In this document: in pieces, positions 6,409 to 13,119 of the stretch
Layout: each line of letters begins with the position of its first letter
How positions within the stretch are numbered: position 1 is the stretch's first letter
Assembly (NCBI GenBank): GCA_937944035.1
Contig: CALDZQ010000109.1
Span: forward strand, 1 to 13,293
From: an uncultured Neomegalonema sp.
GTDB taxonomy: Bacteria > Pseudomonadota > Alphaproteobacteria > Rhodobacterales > Rhodobacteraceae
DNA: 13,293 nt
Direction of reading: 5' to 3'
Made by a program: the position numbers and the translations under genes
Notes under the pieces: model-generated
What the model was told of the DNA's origin: nothing
The model's input: the letters and a program-made list of their open reading frames with translations, nothing else
Database searches by the model: none

Positions 6409-7529
6409 CCCCCCGTTTCGCCCCTATCCCCGCTTCCCTTCCCGCAACCGTTCCTTTCGTCGGGGCCGAACAGATGGAGCGTGGGAGGGGCCGCCCGTTC
6501 AAAGCATGGCTCGGCGCGAATGAGCTGACCTTGCCGCCCTCCCCGCGTGTGATTGAAGCTTTGGCAAAGGCCGCGCGGGACGAGATTTCGTTTTATCCTG
6601 ACGCCCCCAGCCACCTGCTGACCGACGCCCTCGCCGCCCATCACCAGCGTGCGCCGGAGGAGATTGTGGTGGGCGAGGGGATCGACGGTCTCCTCGGCCT
6701 GTGCGTCCGTCTGCTCCTCGCGCCGGGTGAAGTCGCGGTCACGTCGCTGGGCGCGTATCCGACGTTTAACTATCATGTCGCAGGATTCGGCGGCGTGGTT
6801 GATGCTGTGCCCTACCGCGATGATGCCGAAGATTTGGAGGCGCTTGCCGCCCGTGCGCGGGCCACGAATGCAAAGCTGCTTTATGTCTCCAATCCCGACA
6901 ATCCGATGGGGAGCTGGCATTCTCATGCCGCTATCGCCGCGCTGATCGATGCTGTGCCGGGGGATTGCACCGTGCTGCTCGATGAGGCCTATGGCGAGTT
7001 TCACACCGACCCCGCCGCGATTACGCCGACGGGATTCACCCGCCCCAACCTCATCCGCCTCGGCACGTTCTCGAAAGCCTACGGCATGGCCGGATTGCGC
7101 GTCGGTTATGCGCTGGCCGAAGCGCCGCTTGCGGCGGGTTTTCACCGCATCCGCAACCATTTCGGCGTCAACCGCATGGCTCAGGCCGCCGCCATTGCCG
7201 CGCTGGCCGACGCGGACCATTTGACCGCGACACTGAAAACCATCGCTGAGGGCCGCGCGCAGCTGGCGGGAATTGCCAAGGATAACGGTTTGACCCCGCT
7301 GCCATCGGCCACGAATTTCGTGACGATGGATTGTGGACGCGACGGCGCATTCGCCCGTCAGGTGCTCGAAGAAATCCTCGTACGCGATGTGTTCATCCGG
7401 ATGCCCGGCCCCGACCCCCTGAACCGTTGCATTCGCGTCAGTGTCGGCACGGCGGAGGAGAACCGCATGTTCGGCACGATTTTACCCGCATCCCTCGCTG
7501 GGGCTGATACTGCTGTGAGGTCGGGCTGA
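6405..7529 (+). CDS. class I/II aminotransferase, HisC-like
   Basis: A 374-residue PLP-dependent transaminase, most like the histidinol-phosphate aminotransferase group. Key residues are visible: SNPDNPMG with Asn163 (PLP ring), LLDEAYGEF with Asp193 and Tyr196, TFSKAYGMAGLRVGY with the Schiff-base Lys at about 224, and CIRVSVGT with Arg344, the usual carboxylate-binding Arg. The N-terminus also has KAWLGANELTLPPSP, matching the LxxNExPxxPxP motif of the group. It is the third gene of the operon with the SHMT-like enzyme and the EamA transporter (ATGA overlap). No other his gene is nearby, so the substrate may be a different amino acid or 2-oxo acid. About 198 bp with no clear terminator follow. 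The class is certain; the substrate is not known. Confidence 0.9.
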   Translation: MTPRFAPIPASLPATVPFVGAEQMERGRGRPFKAWLGANELTLPPSPRVIEALAKAARDEISFYPDAPSHLLTDALAAHHQRAPEEIVVGEGIDGLLGLCVRLLLAPGEVAVTSLGAYPTFNYHVAGFGGVVDAVPYRDDAEDLEALAARARATNAKLLYVSNPDNPMGSWHSHAAIAALIDAVPGDCTVLLDEAYGEFHTDPAAITPTGFTRPNLIRLGTFSKAYGMAGLRVGYALAEAPLAAGFHRIRNHFGVNRMAQAAAIAALADADHLTATLKTIAEGRAQLAGIAKDNGLTPLPSATNFVTMDCGRDGAFARQVLEEILVRDVFIRMPGPDPLNRCIRVSVGTAEENRMFGTILPASLAGADTAVRSG

Positions 7530-7727
7530 ACGCCGGATGGGGCGGGATTTGTGAACCGAAACAAAACCCTTGCCTTGGAACGAGCGCAAGTATGCCAAAA
7601 CCCGCGTGAATTATAACGCTTGATGGCCTATGATAAGCCGATTGACCGGAATAGGTTGAAAACAGGCTCAATACAAAGGACTGGAAATTTTAAGGCAACC
7701 GCCGCGCTGAAAAAGCTCCAGCTGACG

Positions 7728-8153
7728 ATGATTAGAATTTCCCCGAATATATCACTTGATGAGTCCGAGGTTGAGGAGCGCTTTGTGCGCGCCTCCGGCC
7801 CCGGCGGTCAGAATGTGAATAAAGTGTCCAGCGCCGTTCAGCTGCGCTTTGATGCCGCGAATTCGGCGAACCTGCCCGATCGGGTAAAACGGAAATTGCG
7901 CAAAGTGGCGGGCAGCAGGATGACGCTTGCGGGTGAAATTGTCATTCACGCCGACCGCTACCGGACTCAGGCCCGCAACCGCGATGATGCGCTGAGCCGA
8001 TTGATCGATATGATTCGTGAAGCCGAGCATGTGCCGAAATTCCGCGTTGCGACCCGGCCGACGCTTGCCTCGAAACGGCGGCGCTTGGATGGGAAAACGA
8101 AACGGGGAGATCTTAAATCAGGGCGTAAAAAACCCGATGTTTCGAGAGACTGA
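7728..8153 (+). CDS. arfB: alternative ribosome-rescue factor / peptidyl-tRNA hydrolase ArfB
   Basis: ArfB (YaeJ/ICT1 family) enters stalled ribosomes that lack an A-site codon and hydrolyses the peptidyl-tRNA. From ATG 7728 the protein is 141 residues, close to the 140 of the E. coli protein. It begins MIRISPNISL like the family, then RASGPGGQNVNKVSSAVQLR with the catalytic GGQ at 26-28. It ends in a basic tail (RPTLASKRRR, then GRKKP) of the kind that threads into the empty mRNA channel. The frame is open upstream to a TTG at 7620, but those 36 residues match nothing in the family and have no ribosome site, so the shorter start is chosen even though its own Shine-Dalgarno is weak. It is a single gene, ending 5 bp from the convergent TAXI gene. 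Confidence 0.93.
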   Translation: MIRISPNISLDESEVEERFVRASGPGGQNVNKVSSAVQLRFDAANSANLPDRVKRKLRKVAGSRMTLAGEIVIHADRYRTQARNRDDALSRLIDMIREAEHVPKFRVATRPTLASKRRRLDGKTKRGDLKSGRKKPDVSRD

Positions 8154-8158
8154 GGCGC

Positions 8159-9199
8159 TCAATCGGGATCGGATTGTAAAAGATTTTGTGGAACATACTG
8201 TGCTGATGAAGCGGCGTTGATGCGTGGGTTTTTAATCATGGCGCTGCTTTGCAGCAGGCCGCGCGTCTCGAAAAATATCTTCGCCGCAGGGTGCAAAGGT
8301 GCGATCAGGCCGGAATGGGCCATCTTATCCTTCTGCAAATCCGCGAGTGCGTAGTGTTGGCGCTGGAACTTCGGGAAATCATCGAAAATCGCGGCCAGCA
8401 CGGCCTCAACCGCGTCATGCGGCTGGTCGGCCATTGTCACAAGTGTCGCTGCCGTCCCGATGGTGGCTGTCGTCTGCGGTATATCGGCGTATAGTCCGCC
8501 CGGAATCTGGACGCGCTGTAGATATTCACGGGTTCGGGCCAGATCATCAATGACAGAATCAGGCAGTGCGATCAGGTTCACCGCACATGTGTCTGCAAGA
8601 CTGGTAACGGATGCCGCCGGATACCCGATCATCAACATCATCGCATCAATTTCACCGTCGCACAGTTTACGCCCGGCTTCCCTGTCCGAAGAATCGGAGA
8701 TGGCGTAGAAATCCTGTCGCGTCATACCCGCCGAGGGGAGGACTTTGTCAAAAGTTCTGCGGCTGCCGGAATCCCGTTCGCCGACATTGATGTGTTTGCC
8801 GCGCAGGTCTTCAAAATTTTTCACCGACCCGTCGTCCCGCACGATAATCGTCAACGCTTCGGCGTGCAGGGAAACAACAGAGCGCAAGTCGCGGTAAGGA
8901 CTGTGAGCAATATCAATGGAGCCGAAGAATGCTTCATGGTGCACATCGGACTGGACCATCGCGAAATCTGTCTCGCCGAGTCGTAAAGCGTAGATGTTGT
9001 CGATCGAACCGACACTCTCCGCAGCTTCACAGGTCATATTCGCTGCGCCGTGGATGCCCCGGCAGATCGAACCGCCGACAGGATAATAGACCCCCGCCTT
9101 TGATCCCGTACCGATCACGATGTCTTGCGCATATGCTGGAGCGGCGAAAAATGCCAACAGCACACTGGTGCATAATTTGGAAATTTGTCTAAGCAGCAT
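8159..9199 (-). CDS. TAXI-family TRAP transporter solute-binding protein (orphan)
   Basis: A 346-residue periplasmic receptor. A Sec signal peptide occupies residues 1-24 (basic start, hydrophobic core, cleavage after AYA). The mature protein opens with IVIGTGSKAGVYYPVGG and then ETDFAMVQSDV, the hallmark of TAXI (TRAP-associated extracytoplasmic immunogenic) receptors. INVGERDSGSRRTFDKVL in the middle is the family's ligand-loop region. Members usually bind small carboxylates such as amino or dicarboxylic acids and hand them to a DctQM-type permease, often a fused one. No permease gene lies in this window, so the partner is encoded elsewhere or the protein has a sensing role. The start ATG has a weak GGATGG upstream. 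It is followed at 5 bp by the convergent arfB. Confidence 0.88.
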   Translation of the reverse strand: MLLRQISKLCTSVLLAFFAAPAYAQDIVIGTGSKAGVYYPVGGSICRGIHGAANMTCEAAESVGSIDNIYALRLGETDFAMVQSDVHHEAFFGSIDIAHSPYRDLRSVVSLHAEALTIIVRDDGSVKNFEDLRGKHINVGERDSGSRRTFDKVLPSAGMTRQDFYAISDSSDREAGRKLCDGEIDAMMLMIGYPAASVTSLADTCAVNLIALPDSVIDDLARTREYLQRVQIPGGLYADIPQTTATIGTAATLVTMADQPHDAVEAVLAAIFDDFPKFQRQHYALADLQKDKMAHSGLIAPLHPAAKIFFETRGLLQSSAMIKNPRINAASSAQYVPQNLLQSDPD

Positions 9200-9303
9200 T
9201 CACATAGCCATCCGTAGCAATTATCGTTTTTTCCTACAAAAGCAGTTCGGTAAATCAGAGACTATAGTTAACGTGTTTCAAAATCCTTACACTGTCCGGA
9301 CGT
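9200..9303. other. intergenic spacer upstream of the TAXI gene
   Basis: This 104-bp AT-rich stretch separates the TAXI gene from the PfkB kinase gene, both read leftward. It should hold the TAXI promoter. An 8-bp palindrome, GTCCGGAC (about 9294-9301), lies just after the kinase stop codon, but no T-run follows it, so it is a weak terminator candidate at best. Confidence 0.3.
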
Positions 9304-10437
9304 TCATACAATACCCGCCCAGACCTTGATTGCCGCTTTAATCTCCTGTGTCTTTTTCGTCAGTGTGCTGCGGTTGAGCAGTCCGCCCTGCGTATCCACC
9401 TGTGCGATGACGGATGCCGCGTTGTGGGTTGCGGCGCGCATGGCGTCTGCGGCCGATGCGCCGCCCGCGCTGAAACAGGCGAATGTGCTGGCATAGGCGT
9501 CCCCGGCCCCGGCGGTTCCGGCGATGGTCACTGGGATCGTTCCGCAATGGGTAATACTGTCCGCAGTTCCCGCAAAAGCGCCGTTCCCGCCATCTGTGAC
9601 GAGTACGATTTTCGGGCCGCAAGCGGTCAGGGCGCGCACGAAGGCGGAGAGACTCATCTGAAAGCCACCCGCTTCCAGTCCCCGCACCGCCAGCTCCTGA
9701 GAGGGGTCATCGGTTTCCAGCATCGGCCCCTCCGCCGCGTGACCTTGCCCGATCAGCCCCGGCACAAGCTGCGCCGCCTCCACGCGGTTGATGGTCAGCA
9801 GATCAATGTTGCGCAGGTTTTCAAAAAACGGCTGCGCGCGGGAAGAAAGCTGCCGGATGCCCGGATTACATGCGACAAAAGCCCCGCCATCGCGTGCTTT
9901 TTTCAGGATCGACGGGAATCGGTCGGCGGAGGCATCTGACAGACCCGTGACATAGACAAGATCCCGCGCGAATGCGGCCTCCGGCAAATCCTCCTCACGC
10001 AACAGGGTATTAGCCCCCCGCGCCGTGAAGATCGCCGCGTTCCGGTCATGCGAGGAAATCAGCACCGATGCGCCCGTCGCCATTTCTTCGGTGCGGGCCA
10101 CGAAATCAGCGCTCACGCCTTCCTCATCCAACCGTGCCAGCACTTTTTCGGCGCTCAGGTCACGGCCCAGTTTAACCAGCGTTGCTACCTTATTGCCCAG
10201 CCGCGCCATCGATACGGCGGCATTCACCGCGCCACCGCCGATGAACGGATCAATGGACTGCGCTTCGACTTTGCGGCCCCCTTCGACCAACAAATAAGCC
10301 GCATCGGCGTTGGTCATGGTCATCTGTTCGATTCGGGCGGGGTCGATTTGTACGATGGTGTCAATCATCGCGCCGCCAACGGTCAAAACGCTCAGGGTTT
10401 TGAAACCGCCGTCACTCTGAAGTTGTGTGCCGCTCAA
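9304..10437 (-). CDS. PfkB-family (ribokinase-like) carbohydrate or nucleoside kinase
   Basis: A 377-residue kinase of the ribokinase/PfkB superfamily, which phosphorylates a sugar or nucleoside with ATP. Visible motifs are the N-terminal strand LTVGGAMIDTIV (18-29), substrate-site PFIGGGAVNAAVSMARLG (64-81, the first PfkB signature region), ACNPGIR (189-195), NRVEA (217-221), TDGGNGAF (281-288), and the second signature GTAGAGDAYASTF (307-319) with Asp313 as the expected catalytic base. An extra segment at about 225-260 makes it longer than typical ribokinases (about 310). Start: a TTG codon at 10437 with GGAG 6 nt upstream; the next in-frame Met is inside the conserved first strand (GGAM). 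The substrate cannot be read from sequence. It is not linked in an operon to the aldolase gene. Confidence 0.9.
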   Translation of the reverse strand: MSGTQLQSDGGFKTLSVLTVGGAMIDTIVQIDPARIEQMTMTNADAAYLLVEGGRKVEAQSIDPFIGGGAVNAAVSMARLGNKVATLVKLGRDLSAEKVLARLDEEGVSADFVARTEEMATGASVLISSHDRNAAIFTARGANTLLREEDLPEAAFARDLVYVTGLSDASADRFPSILKKARDGGAFVACNPGIRQLSSRAQPFFENLRNIDLLTINRVEAAQLVPGLIGQGHAAEGPMLETDDPSQELAVRGLEAGGFQMSLSAFVRALTACGPKIVLVTDGGNGAFAGTADSITHCGTIPVTIAGTAGAGDAYASTFACFSAGGASAADAMRAATHNAASVIAQVDTQGGLLNRSTLTKKTQEIKAAIKVWAGIV

Positions 10438-10443
10438 GTCAGT

Positions 10444-10447
10444 CTCC
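10444..10447 (-). promoter_or_regulatory. Shine-Dalgarno site supporting the TTG start of the PfkB kinase
   Basis: On the - strand GGAG lies 6 nt before TTG 10437. There is no upstream ATG or GTG in frame with a better site, and the next Met (residue 24) falls inside the conserved GGAMID strand, so the TTG start is preferred. Confidence 0.55.
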
Positions 10448-10556
10448 GATGTGTCGCTGTGGCGGTCCTATTCGCGCCGGATTGTTCCCGTAAGGGCATC
10501 TTTACATTAGCTTACCAAATGATGACGGTATGCTGAATATTAATGGAGATAACATA

Positions 10557-11000
10557 ATGTACCGCACCCTTGTTGCTCTCACGCTCGGCCTGACCGCAGC
10601 CGCCCCCGCCTACGCCGCCGATGTGTTCGGCCTGTGGAAAACCGAAAACCAAAACGCGATTGTCGAGGTTTCGCCTTGTGGTGACAGCGCGTGCGGCAAG
10701 ATCGTTTGGCTGGCCGAACCGAACCGCGAAGACGGCAGTGCCAAGCTGGACCGGAATAATCCTGACCCGGCCCTTCAAAGCCGCCCCATTTGCGGAATGC
10801 CAATGATCGGCGATTTCGCCAATGGAGGCGATGAATGGACCGGCGGGTTTATTTACGATCCCGAAGGGGGCGATACCTACAAATCCAAGATGCGCCTGAC
10901 CAGCGAGGGCAATCTTTATGTACGCGGCTATGTCGGCATTCCGCTGCTGGGTAAATCGCAGGTCTGGACGCCTGTGAGCGATAATCAGGGCGGTTGCTGA
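10557..11000 (+). CDS. secreted DUF2147 family protein
   Basis: A 147-residue exported protein. Residues 1-20 are a Sec signal peptide (MYRTLVALTLGLTAAAPAYA, cleavage before ADVFG). The mature part opens with GLWKTENQNAIVEVSPCG and ACGKIVWL, the DUF2147 hallmark, and continues with GGFIYDPEGGDTYKSKMRL and LYVRGYVGIPLLGKSQVW, the typical second half of this lipocalin-like beta domain. Cysteines at SPCG, SACG, RPICG and the C-terminal GGC could form disulfides in the periplasm. ATG 10557 is chosen over the frame's earlier TTG at 10530 because GGAG (10545-10548) precedes it by 8 nt and the signal peptide begins there. Its molecular role is unknown. It stands alone, convergent with the glycine-zipper gene. 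Confidence 0.9.
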   Translation: MYRTLVALTLGLTAAAPAYAADVFGLWKTENQNAIVEVSPCGDSACGKIVWLAEPNREDGSAKLDRNNPDPALQSRPICGMPMIGDFANGGDEWTGGFIYDPEGGDTYKSKMRLTSEGNLYVRGYVGIPLLGKSQVWTPVSDNQGGC

Positions 11001-11007
11001 GTCGCAT

Positions 11008-11042
11008 AAAAAAATCCGCCGCCCCCGTGAAGGGCGGCGGAT
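11008..11042 (-). terminator. strong Rho-independent terminator of the glycine-zipper gene
   Basis: There is a perfect 11-bp stem, ATCCGCCGCCC (11014-11024) with GGGCGGCGGAT (11032-11042), around a 7-nt loop. The seven A on the + strand at 11008-11014 give a U7 tract on the - strand, immediately after the stem. It therefore terminates the leftward gene ending at 11065. It lies 7 bp past the stop of the rightward DUF2147 gene and could slow that transcript too, but there is no U-run in that direction. Confidence 0.88.
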
Positions 11043-11064
11043 CAATCGGCTGACTAATGGCAGA

Positions 11065-11676
11065 TCAGTATGTCGTGTAAGTCGTGCCGTAGTTGGCGGG
11101 TTGTGTCTGACTTGGCTGGCCATAAGTTGTAACCGTCTTTTCAGTGTAGGTGGTTACGGTTGATGGCTGCTGAGAGTATGTCGGGGCCGCGTAGGTTGTT
11201 GTTGCCGTAGACGGCTGCGGCACATATGCGGGCGCGCCGTATGACGGGGCCGTTGTATATGACGTTCCTGATGTTGTGCCGTAATACGCCGGTGCGGGCT
11301 GTGCCTGATAGGCAGGCGTCGCAGGCTGTGGCGTATAATATGTGGGCGACGACGTGCTGTAGTTTGGTGTGGTTGTCGTTGCATAGGCGGGCTGCGCGGA
11401 ATAGGCGGGCGCAGGCTGTGCGGCATAGGCTGGTGCGCCTGTGCCGATGTTTTTACCCACTTGCGTCCCGGCAACACCGCCGATCAATGTGCCGGCAATG
11501 GTTGCTGCCGTTTTGCCTGAACCGCCGCCAACCTGGCTTCCCAATACGCCACCGGCAACCGCGCCGAGCAGGCCGCCGATGCTTTCATTATTAACAATCG
11601 ACTGGGCCGATGCGGTCGTTGTCGCGCCTGCGAAGGCGAGGGACAAAGCGACAGTTGCAGCTTGAATGGTACGCAT
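11065..11676 (-). CDS. exported glycine-zipper protein with Tyr/Pro/Thr/Ala-rich repeat tail
   Basis: A 203-residue envelope protein. Residues 1-24 are a signal peptide ending TASA before Q. Residues 32-79 form a glycine-zipper (Rick_17kDa/2TM-like) domain with regularly spaced Gly and two hydrophobic halves: SIGGLLGAVAGGVLGSQVGG and TIAGTLIGGVAGTQVGKNIG. From about 82 to the end the sequence is low complexity: repeats of APAY, QPAPAY, AQPAY, QPST and TTY, with roughly one Tyr in six or seven residues, ending GTTYTTY. There is no lipobox Cys. Such tails are likely disordered, and the glycine zipper inserts in or packs against membranes. AAGGAT lies 8 nt before the ATG. It is a single gene with its own strong terminator. 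The role is unknown; outer-membrane or envelope structure is the usual guess. Confidence 0.85.
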   Translation of the reverse strand: MRTIQAATVALSLAFAGATTTASAQSIVNNESIGGLLGAVAGGVLGSQVGGGSGKTAATIAGTLIGGVAGTQVGKNIGTGAPAYAAQPAPAYSAQPAYATTTTPNYSTSSPTYYTPQPATPAYQAQPAPAYYGTTSGTSYTTAPSYGAPAYVPQPSTATTTYAAPTYSQQPSTVTTYTEKTVTTYGQPSQTQPANYGTTYTTY

Positions 11677-11877
11677 GATTTGCGATCCTTACATTTTGTT
11701 ACGCGATCAGTCATGCAATGGGGCGCGGATGCGGCACATTGCTCAGACCATCAACGCGCATCGGGTCGTTAAGGTTCCCGCAACTCAATCCGGGCGATTT
11801 ATGATGCTTCTTTAAAAGTTCACTCAAAACGCTGTACATAGTCTCGAATTTGAGAATCACTTGTATCGGAGCTTTCC
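11677..11877. other. divergent promoter region of the glycine-zipper and aldolase genes
   Basis: This 201-bp gap between two divergent genes must hold both promoters. A run TTTAAAAGTTCACTCAAAAC (about 11812-11831) is the most promoter-like AT-rich patch for the aldolase gene, but I cannot assign boxes with confidence. Ribosome sites are AAGGAT (- strand, 11685-11690) and GGAG (+ strand, 11868-11871). Confidence 0.35.
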
Positions 11878-12774
11878 ATGTCAGACCTCGCCGCCATGCG
11901 TACCCAAATCGAAACCGGAACCGGATTCATCGCTGCTCTCGACCAGAGTGGCGGGTCAACGCCGAAAGCCCTTGGCCTTTATGGTGTGCAGGAGAGCGAC
12001 TATAACGGTGATGAGGAAATGTTCGCCGCGATGCACGCCATGCGCACGCGGATCATTACGGCGGATGCCTTCACAAAAGGCTCGAAGATCATCGGCGCGA
12101 TCCTGTTCGAGCGGACGATGAATTCGGAAATTAGCGGCAAGCCTGTTGCCGAGATGCTGTGGAGTGATCGCGGTGTTGTGCCTTTCCTCAAGATCGATAA
12201 GGGTTTGGAGGACGAGGCGAACGGCGTTCAGATGATGAAGCCGATGCCGGGCCTCGAAAGCCTGCTCGCCACGGCGAAAAGTAAAGGCGTTTTCGGCACG
12301 AAAGAGCGCTCGGTCATCAATGAGGCCAATGCAACGGGTATCGCGGATGTGGTCGCGCAGCAGTTTGAAGTGGCCAAGATCGTCTGCGACGCGGGCCTTG
12401 TGCCGATGATCGAGCCTGAGATCAACATCCACTCGAAAACCAAATCCGAGGCCGAGGCGCTGATGAAGGCTGAAATCCTCAAGCACCTCGAAGCGCTTCC
12501 GGCGACTGGCGCGGATGTGATGTTGAAGCTGACCATCCCGAACGAGGCTAACACTTACGATATTCTCGCCGATCACCCCCGCGTTCTGCGCGTTGTAGCA
12601 TTGTCAGGCGGCTACAGCACAGACGATGCGTGCGCGCGCCTGTCTAAGAACACAAAGATGATTGCCAGCTTCAGCCGCGCGCTAACCGAGGGACTGAATG
12701 TCTCGATGTCCGATGCTGAGTTTGAAACGGCGCTGGGCAGTAATATCGGGAAGATCTACGACGCTTCGGCGTAA
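11878..12774 (+). CDS. fda: class I fructose-bisphosphate aldolase
   Basis: A 298-residue Schiff-base aldolase that interconverts fructose 1,6-bisphosphate with glyceraldehyde 3-phosphate and dihydroxyacetone phosphate in glycolysis and gluconeogenesis. It is of the bacterial single-domain class I type (about 295 residues). Visible family residues are AALDQSGGSTPKAL with Asp22 and Lys30, SKIIGAILFERTM, GVVPFLKIDKGL, PMIEPEINIHSK with the active-site Glu pair, VMLKLTIP with the Schiff-base Lys at about 217, and ASFSRALTEGL with the phosphate-binding Arg. There is no zinc-site motif of class II. GGAG 6 nt upstream supports the ATG. It is a single gene, followed by an 8-bp GAAA-loop hairpin. The PfkB kinase nearby is not in the same transcript. 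Confidence 0.95.
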   Translation: MSDLAAMRTQIETGTGFIAALDQSGGSTPKALGLYGVQESDYNGDEEMFAAMHAMRTRIITADAFTKGSKIIGAILFERTMNSEISGKPVAEMLWSDRGVVPFLKIDKGLEDEANGVQMMKPMPGLESLLATAKSKGVFGTKERSVINEANATGIADVVAQQFEVAKIVCDAGLVPMIEPEINIHSKTKSEAEALMKAEILKHLEALPATGADVMLKLTIPNEANTYDILADHPRVLRVVALSGGYSTDDACARLSKNTKMIASFSRALTEGLNVSMSDAEFETALGSNIGKIYDASA

Positions 12775-12786
12775 TCATTTTTTGTC

Positions 12787-12812
12787 ATTCCCTCGAAAGA
12801 GGGAATCTTTAT
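12787..12812 (+). terminator. probable terminator of the aldolase gene
   Basis: An 8-bp stem, ATTCCCTC (12787-12794) with GAGGGAAT (12799-12806), closes on a stable GAAA tetraloop. It is followed by CTTTAT, a short imperfect T-run. It lies 12 bp after the aldolase stop. The same GGGAAT text also ends the larger palindrome downstream, so it may itself be part of a repeat family. Confidence 0.6.
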
Positions 12813-12823
12813 CTGCTTCTGTC

Positions 12824-12846
12824 ACCCCGCGACTTGATCGCGGGGT
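12824..12846 (-). repeat. REP-like palindromic unit 1
   Basis: ACCCCGCGA (12824-12832) pairs with TCGCGGGGT (12838-12846) around CTTGA. Read on the - strand, the loop is TCAAG, as in unit 3 below. The same CCCCGC...TCAAG...GCGGGG plan occurs three times in this gap. Units of this kind are common as dispersed intergenic repeats in alphaproteobacterial genomes. Confidence 0.7.
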
Positions 12847-12897
12847 CCATTATCCAGTTAGGACTGATGGATGGATAACGCGGTCAAGCGGCAGTAT

Positions 12898-13054
12898 GAT
12901 ACCAACGGCATTAAATACTGACCGTTATCATTTTTCCCTTCCCCGCACTCCGATGCGGGGTCTGCTGGGCGAGAGTGCTTCGCTGAGAAAGACCCCGCAT
13001 CAAGTGCGGGGAAGGGAATCTTTTTAAGAGTCGGCACCAAAGGCCGTTAGTATG
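12898..13054. repeat. outer inverted repeat flanking the REP-like pair
   Basis: GATACCAACGGC (12898-12909) and GCCGTTAGTATG (13043-13054) are inverted copies matching at 10 of 12 positions. They enclose the opposed REP-like pair almost symmetrically (24 bp on each side). This makes a nested palindrome of about 157 bp, as a small non-autonomous mobile element or a decayed repeat might show. I see no target-site duplication. Confidence 0.4.
12934..13018. repeat. opposed pair of REP-like units forming a 29-bp inverted repeat
   Basis: The left arm 12934-12963 (TTCCCTTCCCCGCACT, then CCGATGCGGGGTCT) and right arm 12990-13018 (AGACCCCGCATC, then AAGTGCGGGGAAGGGAA) are inverted copies that differ by one base and one indel. 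Each arm alone is also a smaller hairpin (CCCCGCA with TGCGGGG). The 26-nt centre is not conserved. The arrangement resembles paired REP (BIME-like) elements; the transcript would fold into a long stem that could stabilise the aldolase mRNA 3' end or end transcription from both sides. Confidence 0.75.
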
Positions 13055-13119
13055 ACAACGCTTTATTCTTCGGGTTAGCCACAAATGCCGATGTGTTTTC
13101 ACGGGCATGACTCCCTTAT

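Larger units (their letters stand above)
12775..13119. other. 345-bp intergenic region rich in palindromes
   Basis: No gene is supported here. The stretch holds, in order, a hairpin after the aldolase gene (12787-12806), a REP-like GC hairpin (12824-12846), a weaker TTATCCA/TGGATAA inverted repeat (12850-12878), and a nested inverted structure centred on two opposed REP-like units (12898-13054). The remaining about 65 bp before the convergent peptidase gene show nothing clear. Confidence 0.6.

Noticed and set aside
6195..7220. 341-codon - strand open frame across the EamA and aminotransferase genes
   Set aside because: It spans two real genes on the other strand and has no recognisable motif.
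7530..7600. Terminator after the aminotransferase gene
   Set aside because: GGGATTTGT and ACAAAACCC can pair with one mismatch, but there is no T-run after the stem, so support is too weak.
7620..7727. N-terminal extension of ArfB from TTG 7620
   Set aside because: The 36 extra residues match nothing in ArfB, and there is no ribosome site; the family start is ATG 7728.
12780..13060. CRISPR array
   Set aside because: The repeats are palindromic, unevenly spaced and in mixed orientation, without uniform spacers or cas genes; they fit REP-like elements.
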